Of a DNA stretch of 64,000 nt, positions 18,536 to 27,639 are shown piece after piece. Under the pieces are notes generated by a model. That model had not been told where the DNA came from. It worked only from the letters and a program-made list of their open reading frames with translations, and did not search any database. Position 1 is the first letter of the stretch; the number at the start of each line of letters is the position of its first letter. The translations under genes and the position numbers were made by a program. Source of the DNA: Arthrospiribacter ruber (GTDB lineage Bacteria > Bacteroidota > Bacteroidia > Cytophagales > Cyclobacteriaceae); assembly GCF_019343195.1 (NCBI RefSeq), contig NZ_RPHB01000010.1, positions 62,001 through 126,000 on the forward strand, read 5' to 3'.

Positions 18536-20258
18536 AGTATTTTTGATCCTTAATTTTTTTGAATAAAAATTCTGAAGTTTCATCTCCTCCCTCTGCCTTT
18601 CTCCAAAAGCTGATAGCTTCGTTTCTTTTGCCCAAATGATAGAGAATGTCACCATAATGCTCCAACATGACTCCGCTTGGGGTTTCTTCATTTTCCAAAG
18701 CCATTTCCATGTATTTTTTAGCTTCTTCATACTCCTTCATCTGGAAAAGAACCCAGGCATGCGTGTCTAGGTAAGTGGCATTTTTGGGATGTTTTTTCAC
18801 GAGTTTGCCGGACATGCTTTTGGCTTTTTCCAGGTCTTTTTTTGCTAACGAAAGAAAATAAGCATAATTATTCAGCACATGCTCATCATCGGGTCTTTCT
18901 TTCAATACAGCTTCATAAGCTTTGTAGGCATCTTCTTTTTTGCCCATTTGGTGGTAAGCATCACCAAGCTGTCCTTTTACAAGGATGTCCAGCTGTTTAT
19001 TTTTTCCTTGGTTGACTTCTTTGGATTTTTCTAATGAAGAAACTGCTTCTTCGGCCTTTTTTAGGGCGAGCTTGGCTGTGCCATCAAAAAACCAAAATTC
19101 TGCCCGTTCAGGGAATTCGTCCACGGCTATCTCTGTGTATTTTTCGATCTTGTCGAAATCTTTACCAGAATCAAACATGGTCATAATCACACCTTGGAGC
19201 ACCTCTGAGTTGGAAGGGTCTATATTTAAACTTTTTTCGTAGTATTCCAATGCCTCAGCTCGCTGATTATTAAAGTATAGCCTGTCTCCCACTACAGTCA
19301 GTACATCGGCTTCGTTGGGATGAAGCTCCAAAAGTGGTTTTTGAAGTATATCCAATAACTTTTCTCTTCTGGAAGATTTCATTTCCTGAAGGATGTCTGA
19401 AAATGCCTCGGCCTTGACATTAACTTCCAGATCGGGATTTTGAAAAGCCTCAATGATCAATTCTTCTGCTGTATCAAGGTCCCCCATATCCTTGTAAAGG
19501 GCATAAGCTGCCATCTGGAGTTCAGGTTGGTTCGGATAACTATTAAGGGATTCTTCCACCGTTGCCAAGGCTTCCTCTGATCTGCCGTTGTTAAAAAGGA
19601 TTTCCACCAAGTTTAAGACATACTGGGAATTTCCAGGGTGTGCTTCGATAAGGTTTTTCCCTTCGCGAATGGCACTTTCAAGGTCATTTTTTCTAAGGAA
19701 TATCCTTTGTTTCTGAATGGTGAGCTGTTCTACCACTCCGTAATATTCTTCAGCCCTGTTTAGAGCATCCAATGCCTTGTCAAATTCACCTGATCCCAGA
19801 TACAAAGAGGCCAAATCCAAAATGTAGTTCTGGTTCTCCTCTGTATTGGCCATCAGGTTTTCCAGAATTTCTGCTGCCGCACCTGCTTTGCCTTGCTTGG
19901 ATAGGGCTTCTGCCATCACAAGGTTGTAATACTTGTTTTCAGGATCACCATCGACTGCCAATAGCCCGTATTCCAAAGCATCATCGACGCGGTTTGCTCT
20001 CAGGAGAATTTCTGCAATTTTAAAATTTATAGCAGGGTCATCAGGATTTTTTTCTCTGGCTTTTTGGAAGTAAAAATAGGCGCGGTCAAAGTCTTCCAGC
20101 ATCATAAAACGCTGTCCGTCAATGAAAAGACGGTCTGCTTTTCTGAGTTCTAATTCCTGTTTTCTTTCTTTTCTGGTAAGCTTGTCCTGAGCAAATGCCT
20201 GAAGGCCTATAAGTAAAGAAAAACAAAGCGTAAGTATGCAGTTGGATATAATTTTCAC
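18528..20258 (-). CDS. Tetratricopeptide repeat protein, exported
   Basis: The 576-residue protein has a signal peptide (about 23 residues, ending LQAFAQ) and TPR units over almost its entire length (about 40-560). Typical signatures are ALEYYEKSLNIDPSNSEVL and AYKAYEAVLKERPDDEHVLNNYAYFLS. It is probably a periplasmic or outer-membrane-facing scaffold. The 3' end overlaps the DUF4292 lipoprotein gene by 8 bp. This TPR/DUF4292/EnvC arrangement next to dut and a flippase recurs in Bacteroidetes, which suggests a shared job in envelope assembly. No specific partner can be read from the sequence. Confidence 0.85.
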   Translation of the reverse strand: MKIISNCILTLCFSLLIGLQAFAQDKLTRKERKQELELRKADRLFIDGQRFMMLEDFDRAYFYFQKAREKNPDDPAINFKIAEILLRANRVDDALEYGLLAVDGDPENKYYNLVMAEALSKQGKAGAAAEILENLMANTEENQNYILDLASLYLGSGEFDKALDALNRAEEYYGVVEQLTIQKQRIFLRKNDLESAIREGKNLIEAHPGNSQYVLNLVEILFNNGRSEEALATVEESLNSYPNQPELQMAAYALYKDMGDLDTAEELIIEAFQNPDLEVNVKAEAFSDILQEMKSSRREKLLDILQKPLLELHPNEADVLTVVGDRLYFNNQRAEALEYYEKSLNIDPSNSEVLQGVIMTMFDSGKDFDKIEKYTEIAVDEFPERAEFWFFDGTAKLALKKAEEAVSSLEKSKEVNQGKNKQLDILVKGQLGDAYHQMGKKEDAYKAYEAVLKERPDDEHVLNNYAYFLSLAKKDLEKAKSMSGKLVKKHPKNATYLDTHAWVLFQMKEYEEAKKYMEMALENEETPSGVMLEHYGDILYHLGKRNEAISFWRKAEGGDETSEFLFKKIKDQKYYD

Positions 20259-20431
20259 GGATGGAATTTAATTTCTTTTCAATGGATTGGCTGGATAAAA
20301 TGTGGTGGTAGGTATTACAATTTCTGATTTTCTCACATTTTCCTTTCCCTATAACGCAAACTTGGTGCCTTTTTGTTCTGTATATTCAAATCAATATCCT
20401 GGAGCCGTCACAAGCAACCTAAGATTCTTAT

Positions 20432-20866
20432 TTATTTCTTCCCTGTACTACCATAACCTCCTGCACCTCTCTCTGTGTCAGAAAGTGATTCACTTGGCTC
20501 CCATGAAATCTGCTCATGCTTTGCTACCACCATTTGAGCTATCCTTTCGCCATCATCAATAGTAAAGGGCTCGTTGGAAAGGTTGACCAAAAGGACTTTG
20601 ATTTCTCCTCTGTAATCGGCATCTATGGTACCCGGAGTATTCAAAACAGTCACCCCATATTTATAGGCCAAACCTGAACGTGGACGGATCTGTGCTTCAA
20701 ACCCCGCAGGTAGCTCCAGGAATAGTCCGGTACCGATGAGTTTTCTTTCCAGAGGACGCAGTTCTATGGGTTCATCTATATTTGCCCTAAGATCCAATCC
20801 TGCTGACTGGGGAGTTTGGTATTCCGGTAATTCGTGCTTGGAGGTATTGATTACGCGTACTTTCAT
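20432..20866 (-). CDS. dut: Deoxyuridine 5'-triphosphate nucleotidohydrolase
   Basis: The protein has 144 residues, normal for trimeric dUTPase. All family motifs are visible: SAGLDLRA (21-28), RPRSGLA (61-67), [14 protein letters not shown] (76-89), ERIAQMVV near 107 and the C-terminal Gly-rich [10 protein letters not shown] that closes over the active site. It hydrolyses dUTP to dUMP and pyrophosphate, keeping uracil out of DNA and supplying dTMP synthesis. Its start overlaps the flippase stop by 4 bp, so the two are coupled. The 173-bp gap to the TPR gene holds nothing I can identify. Confidence 0.95.
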   Translation of the reverse strand: MKVRVINTSKHELPEYQTPQSAGLDLRANIDEPIELRPLERKLIGTGLFLELPAGFEAQIRPRSGLAYKYGVTVLNTPGTIDADYRGEIKVLLVNLSNEPFTIDDGERIAQMVVAKHEQISWEPSESLSDTERGAGGYGSTGKK

Positions 20867-22386
20867 GCTTTTCTATTTTTCAACCTGTTTCGGATTTTTT
20901 CCACTTCTTTTTTTTCGAAAAGCAAAACTACAAGAACAAAAGCAATCACAAGACTATTCCTTCCGATAAATTGTAAAATCGGTCCTCCCCAATCCCAATA
21001 GAAGCCGAGATAGCTCAGCAAGAAGGCAACTGAAAGGTAGAAAAGACCTTTTCCGGTCTGGTAAGGAATAGGAAAATGCTTTTGTCCGATCCAATAGCAT
21101 ACTGCACTCATGATCATATAGCAGATCAAGGTGCTCAATGCCCCTCCCATCAAGCCTAATAAGGGTACCAATGTAAATAAAACTATAATGGTCACAAAAG
21201 CCCCCAAAAGTGTGATGTAAAAGCTGTATTTGGTCTTATCCGTCAATTTAAACCAAATGCTTAAATTGAAATAAATACCCAGCATGAGATATCCCAATAG
21301 GAGGACAGGCACAATGTGGTTTCCCATGGCATAACCCTCCCCTCTGAGAAATAGACTTCCCAATATGTCCAGGTTGACAGAAACGGCTATCATCAAAGCC
21401 GAACAGAATATCACAAAGGCATGCATGACGGTAGCAAAGGTCTGAGGACTGTTTTTGTCAGTGGACTGATTGAAGAAAAAGGGTTCTGCTGCATATTTAA
21501 ACGCCTGAATAATCAAGTTCATCAGGATCGCCAACTTAAAATTGGCTCCAAAAATACCCGTAACTTCACGACTGGTGTATCCTTGGTAAAATCCTTCTGG
21601 CAGAACATATTCGAAAATAGTCCGGGAAAAAGTTTCATTTATCGTTCCCGCCAGACCCATGAAAAGCAAGGGGAAGGAATAATGCCACATGGGAGCGAGA
21701 TATTTTCTATCAAATCCAAAACGGAATTGTTTGATCAGCCAAAATAAAACCGGAATCATAGCGGCATTGGCAATAAGGTTGGAAATAAAGATATACTCCA
21801 CACCCCACTCCGGATTATAAACCGCATTGATGTAAGGGGCCAAACTTGCCAGCCATTCTCCTTTCCATATATGATAGCAGATGACAATGAAAAAGACGTT
21901 GAAACCTACATTGATCAGGATATTGCCCAACTTGGTCAATGCAAATTGAAAGGCTTTGTTTTCTTTTCTCAGCCTTGCATAAGGGATGACGAGGATGGCA
22001 TCTATGGCCAGAATCCAGGCAATCCAGCGGAAAAGGTGTTCCTGACCTTCATAATTCAGCCATGAAGCCAATGTGGGGGCAGATAAATAAATGATGGCGC
22101 CCAGGGAAAGGGAACTTGTGATAAGAAGGGATTGGATTTGCGAAAATACTTTTTTTGGATCAAGCCCTTTTCCGGTGGCATACCTGAAATAGGTTGTCTC
22201 CATCCCATAAGTGAAAATGATATTGAAAAGAGCCATGTAGCCATAAAGGGCAGTGTAGGCTCCTACATCATCCTTGGTCAGGTAGGCAGTGTAGATGGGA
22301 ATAAGTAAAAAATTGACTGTTCTGCCCAGTATACTACTGATGCCATAGATGGCAGTCTGTCCGGCCAATTGCTTTAGTTGCCCCAT
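20863..22386 (-). CDS. Polysaccharide biosynthesis / oligosaccharide flippase family membrane protein
   Basis: The 507-residue polytopic protein has roughly 12-14 hydrophobic segments. The N-terminus [33 protein letters not shown] is characteristic of the Wzx-like polysaccharide transporter family in the MOP superfamily. It probably flips lipid-linked glycans across the inner membrane; the substrate cannot be deduced. No glycosyltransferase cluster surrounds it, so it may serve a general Bacteroidetes glycan. It lies 21 bp downstream of the enoyl-CoA hydratase gene and overlaps dut by 4 bp. Confidence 0.85.
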   Translation of the reverse strand: MGQLKQLAGQTAIYGISSILGRTVNFLLIPIYTAYLTKDDVGAYTALYGYMALFNIIFTYGMETTYFRYATGKGLDPKKVFSQIQSLLITSSLSLGAIIYLSAPTLASWLNYEGQEHLFRWIAWILAIDAILVIPYARLRKENKAFQFALTKLGNILINVGFNVFFIVICYHIWKGEWLASLAPYINAVYNPEWGVEYIFISNLIANAAMIPVLFWLIKQFRFGFDRKYLAPMWHYSFPLLFMGLAGTINETFSRTIFEYVLPEGFYQGYTSREVTGIFGANFKLAILMNLIIQAFKYAAEPFFFNQSTDKNSPQTFATVMHAFVIFCSALMIAVSVNLDILGSLFLRGEGYAMGNHIVPVLLLGYLMLGIYFNLSIWFKLTDKTKYSFYITLLGAFVTIIVLFTLVPLLGLMGGALSTLICYMIMSAVCYWIGQKHFPIPYQTGKGLFYLSVAFLLSYLGFYWDWGGPILQFIGRNSLVIAFVLVVLLFEKKEVEKIRNRLKNRKA

Positions 22387-22407
22387 GGTGAAAAAATAAA
22401 AGGGGAT

Positions 22408-23193
22408 TTATTCCCCTTTAAATTCCGGTTTTCTTTTTTCTAGAAATGCAGAGGTACCTTCTTTATAATCTCCGGATTTGACGCATCGGGCAAAGCTATT
22501 GGCTTCTGTCTGATATCCGTTTTCCCCTTTGATAAATACTGAGTTTACACAATCTACCACCATGCCGATAGCCAAAGGTGCTTTGGCCATGATCTTGTGG
22601 ATGATTTCCTCCGCTTTTTCAAGTGCGGCCTCTTTATTTTCGCAGACATGATTGACTAGACCTAGAGATTTGGCTTCTTCAGCTCCGATCATGTCTCCCG
22701 TCATCATGAGTTCATTGGCCTTGCCACGGCCTACCAGATAAGTCAGCCTTTGGGTTCCTCCATATCCTGGGATGATGCCGAGATTTACTTCAGGTTGCCC
22801 AAACTTGGCATTGGCAGAAGCGATACGCATATGGCAGGCCATAGCCAATTCACATCCGCCACCTAGGGCGAAACCATTGACCAAAGCAATGACAGGCTTA
22901 TGGCAATTTTCTATAAGACTGAAAATTTCCTGTCCGTTTTCCGCAAACTTTCTTGCATTGAGCTCGTTGAGTTCTGCGATTTCACTAATATCAGCCCCTG
23001 CAATAAATGCTTTTTCACCGGCTCCAGTGATGATCACAGCTTTGATGTCCTTGTTGTCAGAGACTTCGTTAAAAATGTTTCTGATTTCCTCCAATGTCGC
23101 AAAATTCAATGCATTCAGCTTGGATTCCCTGTTGATAGTCAGGTAAAGAATTCCGTCTTTTTCTTCTGAAAGAATATTCGTGTTATCAGCCAT
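22408..23193 (-). CDS. Enoyl-CoA hydratase/isomerase family protein
   Basis: The 261-residue crotonase-fold protein has the oxyanion-hole region AFIAGADISEI (about 63-73) and the block FALGGGCELAMACHMRIAS (about 110-128) with the catalytic glutamate, followed by PEVNLGIIPGYGGTQRL. These motifs fit short-chain enoyl-CoA hydratase, which hydrates 2-trans-enoyl-CoA in fatty-acid or butanoate metabolism. Crotonases are diverse, so the exact substrate is open. It is the first gene of the cluster ending with envC and has a strong Bacteroidetes-type promoter at 23217-23247. Confidence 0.88.
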   Translation of the reverse strand: MADNTNILSEEKDGILYLTINRESKLNALNFATLEEIRNIFNEVSDNKDIKAVIITGAGEKAFIAGADISEIAELNELNARKFAENGQEIFSLIENCHKPVIALVNGFALGGGCELAMACHMRIASANAKFGQPEVNLGIIPGYGGTQRLTYLVGRGKANELMMTGDMIGAEEAKSLGLVNHVCENKEAALEKAEEIIHKIMAKAPLAIGMVVDCVNSVFIKGENGYQTEANSFARCVKSGDYKEGTSAFLEKRKPEFKGE

Positions 23194-23216
23194 GGGGTTT
23201 GGTGATGGTTAGGGAT

Positions 23217-23247
23217 CAAATATACAAGGCCTTCAGGCATTCCCAAA
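23217..23247 (-). promoter_or_regulatory. Bacteroidetes-type promoter of the enoyl-CoA hydratase/flippase/dut cluster
   Basis: On the minus strand TTTG (23244-23247) and TATATTTG (23217-23224) are separated by 19 bp, an excellent match to the TTTG / TAnnTTTG consensus known for the phylum. The ATG lies 24 bp downstream of the -7 box. Confidence 0.7.
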
Positions 23248-23377
23248 GCATTCCTTAGAAAAATACAATCCATTCTGATAGAAATCAGCCTTGAAAATGA
23301 ATTCAATCGGTTGAGCGATTAATTTACATATCTGCTAATTTATAATAGGTTTACCCTTAAGGTCGGCTAGATTTTTA

Positions 23378-23385
23378 TATTTTTG
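23378..23385 (+). promoter_or_regulatory. Candidate -7 promoter box of icd
   Basis: TATTTTTG fits TAnnTTTG and ends 36 bp before the icd ATG. No convincing TTTG at -33 is seen, so this is weaker than the divergent promoter at 23217-23247. Confidence 0.4.
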
Positions 23386-23421
23386 TAACACATCGAATTT
23401 TCAACAAATTAATTTTATTAT

Positions 23422-24876
23422 ATGTCGTCAAAAACAAAAATTACCGTTGCCTATGGTGATGGTATCGGACCTGAAATCATGAAAGCCACGCTTGACATCC
23501 TTGAAGCGGCAGGCGCCCAGCTTGAGTATGATGTCATAGAAATCGGCGAACAGGTTTATTTAAAAGGAATTAGCTCAGGAATGGAGCCCAAGGCATTCGA
23601 TTCTTTGAGAGAAACTAAAGTCTTTTTGAAATCACCTATTACGACCCCTCAGGGCGGTGGATTCAAGAGCTTGAACGTGACCACTAGAAAATCTTTTGGA
23701 CTTTTTGCCAATGTAAGGCCTTGTAAAGCTTATTCACCATTTGTAAAGACGCATTTTCCTAAAACCGACTTGGTTATCATCAGGGAAAATGAGGAAGATC
23801 TGTATGCTGGAATTGAGCACAGGCAGACTGAGGAGGTATATCAGACCCTGAAACTTATTTCTCAGCCAGGTTCTGAGAAGATCATTAGGTATGCCTTTGA
23901 GTATGCTAAAAAATACAACAGGAAGAAGGTAACTTGTATGACCAAAGATAACATCATGAAATTGGCCGATGGTCTTTTTCACAAAACCTTTGATGAAATA
24001 GCCAAAGAATATCCAGAGATCGAAGCGGATCATAAGATCATCGATATCGGATCGGCATTGATTGCCGAGCGACCAGAGATTTTTGATGTTATTGTGACCC
24101 TTAACTTGTATGGTGATATTATTTCTGATATCGCTGCTCAGGTAACAGGTTCTGTAGGTTTAGGTGGCTCTGCCAATGTTGGCGCGGAAGTGGCCATGTT
24201 TGAAGCCATCCACGGTTCTGCTCCTGATATTGCCGGAAAAGATATGGCTAACCCTTCTGGCTTGTTGAATGGTGCCATCTCTATGCTGGTGCACATAGGT
24301 CAACCTGAAGTGGCAGAAAAGGTAGCCAATGCCTGGATGAAAACTCTGGAAGATGGTATCCATACCGGAGATATCTACCAGGAAGGTGTTTCCAAAGAGA
24401 AAGTCGGAACCAAGGGGTTTGCGCAGGCAGTTATTGAAAGACTCGGTCAATCTCCAAGCAATATGACTCCTGCTTCTTTTGATAAGTCGGATGATTCTCC
24501 TATCAGTATTAAATTGAGACCCGTAACTAAAGCCAAGAAGGAACTTGTTGGAGTGGATGTGTTTATTGATTGGGATGAAGCTGGACGCAATCCTGACGTG
24601 ATTGGCGAAGGTCTGAGAAAAGCGGATGCCAATGGGTTGAAACTTCACCTGATCACCAACAGAGGTGTGAAAGTATTCCCAGGAGGTCAACCAGAGACAT
24701 TCTGTACGGATCACTGGAGATGCCGCTTCAAAACTGCTGATCAAAAGACCATCACTCATGAAGATGTCTTAGAACTTCTTCGTCAGATCAAGGAACTTGG
24801 TTTTGACTTTATCAAGACCGAGCACCTGTATACCTTCGATGGAGAGAGAGGCTATAGCTTGGCTCAGGGAGAGTAG
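23422..24876 (+). CDS. icd: NADP-dependent isocitrate dehydrogenase (long, Thermus-like type)
   Basis: The 484-residue protein has an isocitrate/isopropylmalate dehydrogenase core (about 1-340): AYGDGIGPEIM at the nucleotide site, the substrate block NVRPCKAYSPF, IIRENEEDLYAGIE, and the metal-binding NLYGDIISDIAAQVTGSVGLGGSANVG. A C-terminal extension of about 140 residues (from about 345) distinguishes the long type known from Thermus and several Bacteroidetes and Rickettsiales. It converts isocitrate to 2-oxoglutarate in the TCA cycle. NADP preference is expected from the family and not proven here. It is a single plus-strand gene transcribed divergently from the enoyl-CoA hydratase cluster. 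A heptamer array begins 2 bp after its stop. Confidence 0.92.
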   Translation: MSSKTKITVAYGDGIGPEIMKATLDILEAAGAQLEYDVIEIGEQVYLKGISSGMEPKAFDSLRETKVFLKSPITTPQGGGFKSLNVTTRKSFGLFANVRPCKAYSPFVKTHFPKTDLVIIRENEEDLYAGIEHRQTEEVYQTLKLISQPGSEKIIRYAFEYAKKYNRKKVTCMTKDNIMKLADGLFHKTFDEIAKEYPEIEADHKIIDIGSALIAERPEIFDVIVTLNLYGDIISDIAAQVTGSVGLGGSANVGAEVAMFEAIHGSAPDIAGKDMANPSGLLNGAISMLVHIGQPEVAEKVANAWMKTLEDGIHTGDIYQEGVSKEKVGTKGFAQAVIERLGQSPSNMTPASFDKSDDSPISIKLRPVTKAKKELVGVDVFIDWDEAGRNPDVIGEGLRKADANGLKLHLITNRGVKVFPGGQPETFCTDHWRCRFKTADQKTITHEDVLELLRQIKELGFDFIKTEHLYTFDGERGYSLAQGE

Positions 24877-24878
24877 GG

Positions 24879-24934
24879 GAAGGATGAGGGAGGAAGGATG
24901 AAGGAGGAAGGATGAGGGAGGAAGGATGAGGAGA
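24879..24934 (+). repeat. Heptamer array (GA-initial units), 8 units
   Basis: Eight consecutive 7-bp units begin with GA: GAAGGAT alternating with GAGGGAG or GAAGGAG, ending GAGGAGA. The array starts 2 bp after the icd stop. The same 7-bp phase with GA at the unit start occurs at 31643-31720, 34296-34379 and 43434-43489. Confidence 0.85.
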
Positions 24935-24998
24935 AGAGTCTCTTGATAAAAAAGGAAGGAGATTATTCCTTCCTACCAATGACAGATATGGAGGGATC

Positions 24999-25027
24999 GT
25001 CATTCTGAACGCAGTGAAGAATCTCCC
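24999..25027. repeat. Dispersed intergenic repeat fragment
   Basis: The sequence GTCATTCTGAACGCAGTGAAG followed by AATCTCCC resembles a short element I have often seen between genes in Bacteroidetes and other phyla (GTCATTCTGAGCGAAGCGAAGAATCT type). Quoted from memory of general genome experience; copy number here must be checked. Only one copy is seen in this window. Confidence 0.45.
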
Positions 25028-25140
25028 ACTATTAAGGGAAGGATGACGTACACCGACTGTCATTTCCTTTCTGTCATTGCCAAATTTTAAAATCTCAGAA
25101 TGAAGAGAAATCTGATAAATGAATTCGCTTCTGAATACCT

Positions 25141-25172
25141 AAAAAAACCGGGCAGAAATGCCCGGTTTTTTT
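25141..25172. terminator. Bidirectional terminator between icd and typA
   Basis: CCGGGC (25148-25153) and GCCCGG (25160-25165) pair around AGAAAT and are flanked by seven A on the left and seven T on the right, so the hairpin can terminate from both sides. It closes icd about 270 bp after its stop. Confidence 0.85.
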
Positions 25173-25291
25173 GATTATGAGATGGTTTAAATGTATTGAT
25201 GAAAGGTATCACTTAAAAAAGAGCAATAATAGGTTTTCAATTCTTGATGCTTTTCAAGAAGAATACGAGGTTTTTGGAAACCTCAAAGGTC

Positions 25292-25329
25292 AAAAAAAGA
25301 CCCCAAAAGTCTTTCAACTTCCAGGGTCT
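25292..25329 (-). terminator. Terminator of typA
   Basis: On the minus strand AGACCC and GGGTCT pair (25298-25303 with 25324-25329) around a 20-base loop and are followed by a T run (25292-25298). It lies about 30 bp after the typA stop. A second hairpin, GAGGTTT/AAACCTC, lies at 25267-25284. Confidence 0.5.
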
Positions 25330-25360
25330 CTGTCTTGGTACTTTGTACTTGGTACAACAA

Positions 25361-27166
25361 TTAAGAATCTTTCTTCGCCATTCTGGCTCTTTCGTTCTCG
25401 TCCAAATAGATTTTTCTCATTCGGATAGACTTAGGCGTGATTTCAAGGTATTCATCTTTTTGGATGTATTCCATGGCTTCTTCCAGAGAGAATTTCTTTG
25501 GAGGAGCGATTCTGGTGTTGTCATCAGAACCTGAAGCACGCATGTTAGTCAGTTTCTTGCCTTTCTGTACGTTAACTACAATGTCATTGTCACGGGAGTT
25601 TTCGCCGATCACCTGACCTGTGTATAGCTCGTCCCCTGGCTCGATGAAGAAAGTACCTCTGTCCTGTAGCTTGTCAATCGCATATGCTGTACATGGGCCG
25701 GCTTCCATTGAGATCAGGGAACCGTTGTTTCTTTCAGGGATATTGCCTTTAAAAGGCTCATAAGCGGAGAATCTGTGGTTCATGATTGCTTCACCTTGTG
25801 TAGCAGTCAAGACGTTGTTTCTCAAGCCGATCAATCCTCTTGAAGGGATTCTGAACTCAAGGTGTTGTAGATCGCCTTTTGGTTCCATGACAAGGAGTTC
25901 GCCTTTTCTCTGTGTAGCTAACTCTATCACTTTTCCAGCAGTTGTCTCAGGTACGTCAACGACCAAAACTTCAATTGGCTCGTGTTTTACACCATCGATT
26001 TCTTTGAAAATGACCTGAGGCTGACCTACTTGAAGTTCATAACCTTCTCTTCTCATGGTCTCGATCAAGACTGACAAGTGAAGGATACCACGACCATAGA
26101 CCAAGAATTTGTCTTCGGAGTCAGTTGATTCTACTCTCAAAGCCAAGTTCTTTTCCATCTCTTTCATCAATCTATCTCTCAAGTGACGGGAAGTCACAAA
26201 CTTTCCTTCTTTACCGAAGAAAGGAGAGTTGTTGATCGTGAAGAGCATGTTCATAGTAGGCTCGTCGATAGCGATTCTTGGTAGTGGTTCAGGGTTTTCC
26301 AAATCAGCTAAAGTATCTCCGATTTCAAAATCTTCAATGCCCGTTACCGCACAGATATCACCGGCGACAACTTCTGTAACTTTATTTTTACCAAGACCTT
26401 CAAAGGTATGAAGTTCTTTTACTTTCACTTTTTTGAATACACCATCAGCTTTGCATAGCATCAATTGAGCGCCTTCCTTGATTGTCCCTCTTTTTACCCT
26501 GCCAATGGCAATACGGCCTACGAAGTTGGAGTAATCCAGAGAGGTGATCTGCATTTGAACAGTTCCCTCGTCGATTTTTGGAGCAGGAATATGCTCAACT
26601 ATAGCGTCTAGAAGTGGTATAATGGAATCGGTTGGGTTTTGCCAATCAGGTCCCATCCAGTTTTGCTTGGCAGAGCCGTACAAAGTCTGGAAGTTGAGCT
26701 GCTCTTCAGTGGCATCTAGGTTGAACATCAGTTCAAATACTGACTCCTGAACTTCGTCAGGTCTACAGTTTTCTTTGTCCACTTTATTGACCACTACAAT
26801 AGGAGTAAGCCCAAGGTCAAGCGCTTTACCCAACACAAAACGTGTCTGAGGCATAGGGCCTTCAAAGGCATCTACCAATAGGATAACCCCATCAGCCATT
26901 TTCAATACCCTTTCCACTTCACCTCCAAAGTCGGCGTGACCGGGGGTGTCAATGATGTTGATTTTGGTGTCTTTATATCTTACGGATACGTTCTTGGATA
27001 GAATGGTAATTCCTCTTTCCCTTTCCAAGTCGTTGTTATCCAGGATTAAATCGTCAAACTGTTGGTTTTCACGAAAGATTTTGGAGGCATGGATGATTTT
27101 GTCCACGAGGGTCGTCTTGCCGTGGTCAACGTGTGCGATAATCGCGATATTCCGAATACTTTGCAT
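25361..27166 (-). CDS. typA: Ribosome-associated translational GTPase TypA/BipA
   Basis: The 601-residue protein matches TypA in length. The G1 motif AHVDHGKTT (11-19), the RGITI switch I region, DTPGHADFGGEV (G3) and NKVD (G4) lie in order in the N-terminal GTPase domain. EF-G-like domains III and V and the BipA-specific C-terminal domain follow (GRGILHLSVLIETMRREG and RIPSRGLIGLRN are typical). BipA binds 70S ribosomes and aids assembly and translation under stress such as cold. It is a single gene; a possible -7 box TACCTTTG lies at 27187-27194 on the minus strand, 21 bp before the start. Confidence 0.95.
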   Translation of the reverse strand: MQSIRNIAIIAHVDHGKTTLVDKIIHASKIFRENQQFDDLILDNNDLERERGITILSKNVSVRYKDTKINIIDTPGHADFGGEVERVLKMADGVILLVDAFEGPMPQTRFVLGKALDLGLTPIVVVNKVDKENCRPDEVQESVFELMFNLDATEEQLNFQTLYGSAKQNWMGPDWQNPTDSIIPLLDAIVEHIPAPKIDEGTVQMQITSLDYSNFVGRIAIGRVKRGTIKEGAQLMLCKADGVFKKVKVKELHTFEGLGKNKVTEVVAGDICAVTGIEDFEIGDTLADLENPEPLPRIAIDEPTMNMLFTINNSPFFGKEGKFVTSRHLRDRLMKEMEKNLALRVESTDSEDKFLVYGRGILHLSVLIETMRREGYELQVGQPQVIFKEIDGVKHEPIEVLVVDVPETTAGKVIELATQRKGELLVMEPKGDLQHLEFRIPSRGLIGLRNNVLTATQGEAIMNHRFSAYEPFKGNIPERNNGSLISMEAGPCTAYAIDKLQDRGTFFIEPGDELYTGQVIGENSRDNDIVVNVQKGKKLTNMRASGSDDNTRIAPPKKFSLEEAMEYIQKDEYLEITPKSIRMRKIYLDENERARMAKKDS

Positions 27167-27639
27167 TGTAAAATTGAATTAGGGTGCAAAGGTAAGAAGA
27201 AAATTTGGTTTCAGCTTGCTGCCTTGGGAAAGTCCTTAAGAATTAATTATTTAATAATCTCTTGAATTTCGTAATTTACATTTTCGGGGAATTTGTCGGG
27301 TTAAGCTTTGAACTCAATCAAAAAAATAGAGCAGGGAAAGGGGCCAAAAATCATTTTCATAACCATTTTCAAATGCCAATTGATTTAATCGTTTAGTTAT
27401 TATTCGTTAAGTCTAAAAAATCAATGAGGTTTTTATTTATTAGTTTGAAATAATTTTTCTCAAGTTGACCAATTATCCCAAGATTTAATGATCGATCTAG
27501 TCAAGTTATTTTTCCTATTCTAACCAATGATGTTTTTTAGGCCATTTAATAAAGAAGGGTCAAAACAACATCTGGTGGTTTATGCCAAGCTAGTTGCGTT
27601 GAAATGAAATTTCAGGTTTTCTCCCGTTTATTTTTCGAT
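27167..27639. other. AT-rich intergenic region without a recognisable gene
   Basis: This 473-bp stretch separates typA and the ompA-like gene, both on the minus strand. Apart from the possible typA -7 box TACCTTTG at 27187-27194 I see no convincing coding frame, RNA gene, hairpin terminator or repeat. Confidence 0.5.

Noticed and set aside
18536-18730. Longer start for the DUF4292 lipoprotein
   Set aside because: It lies inside the TPR gene and would bury the lipoprotein signal.
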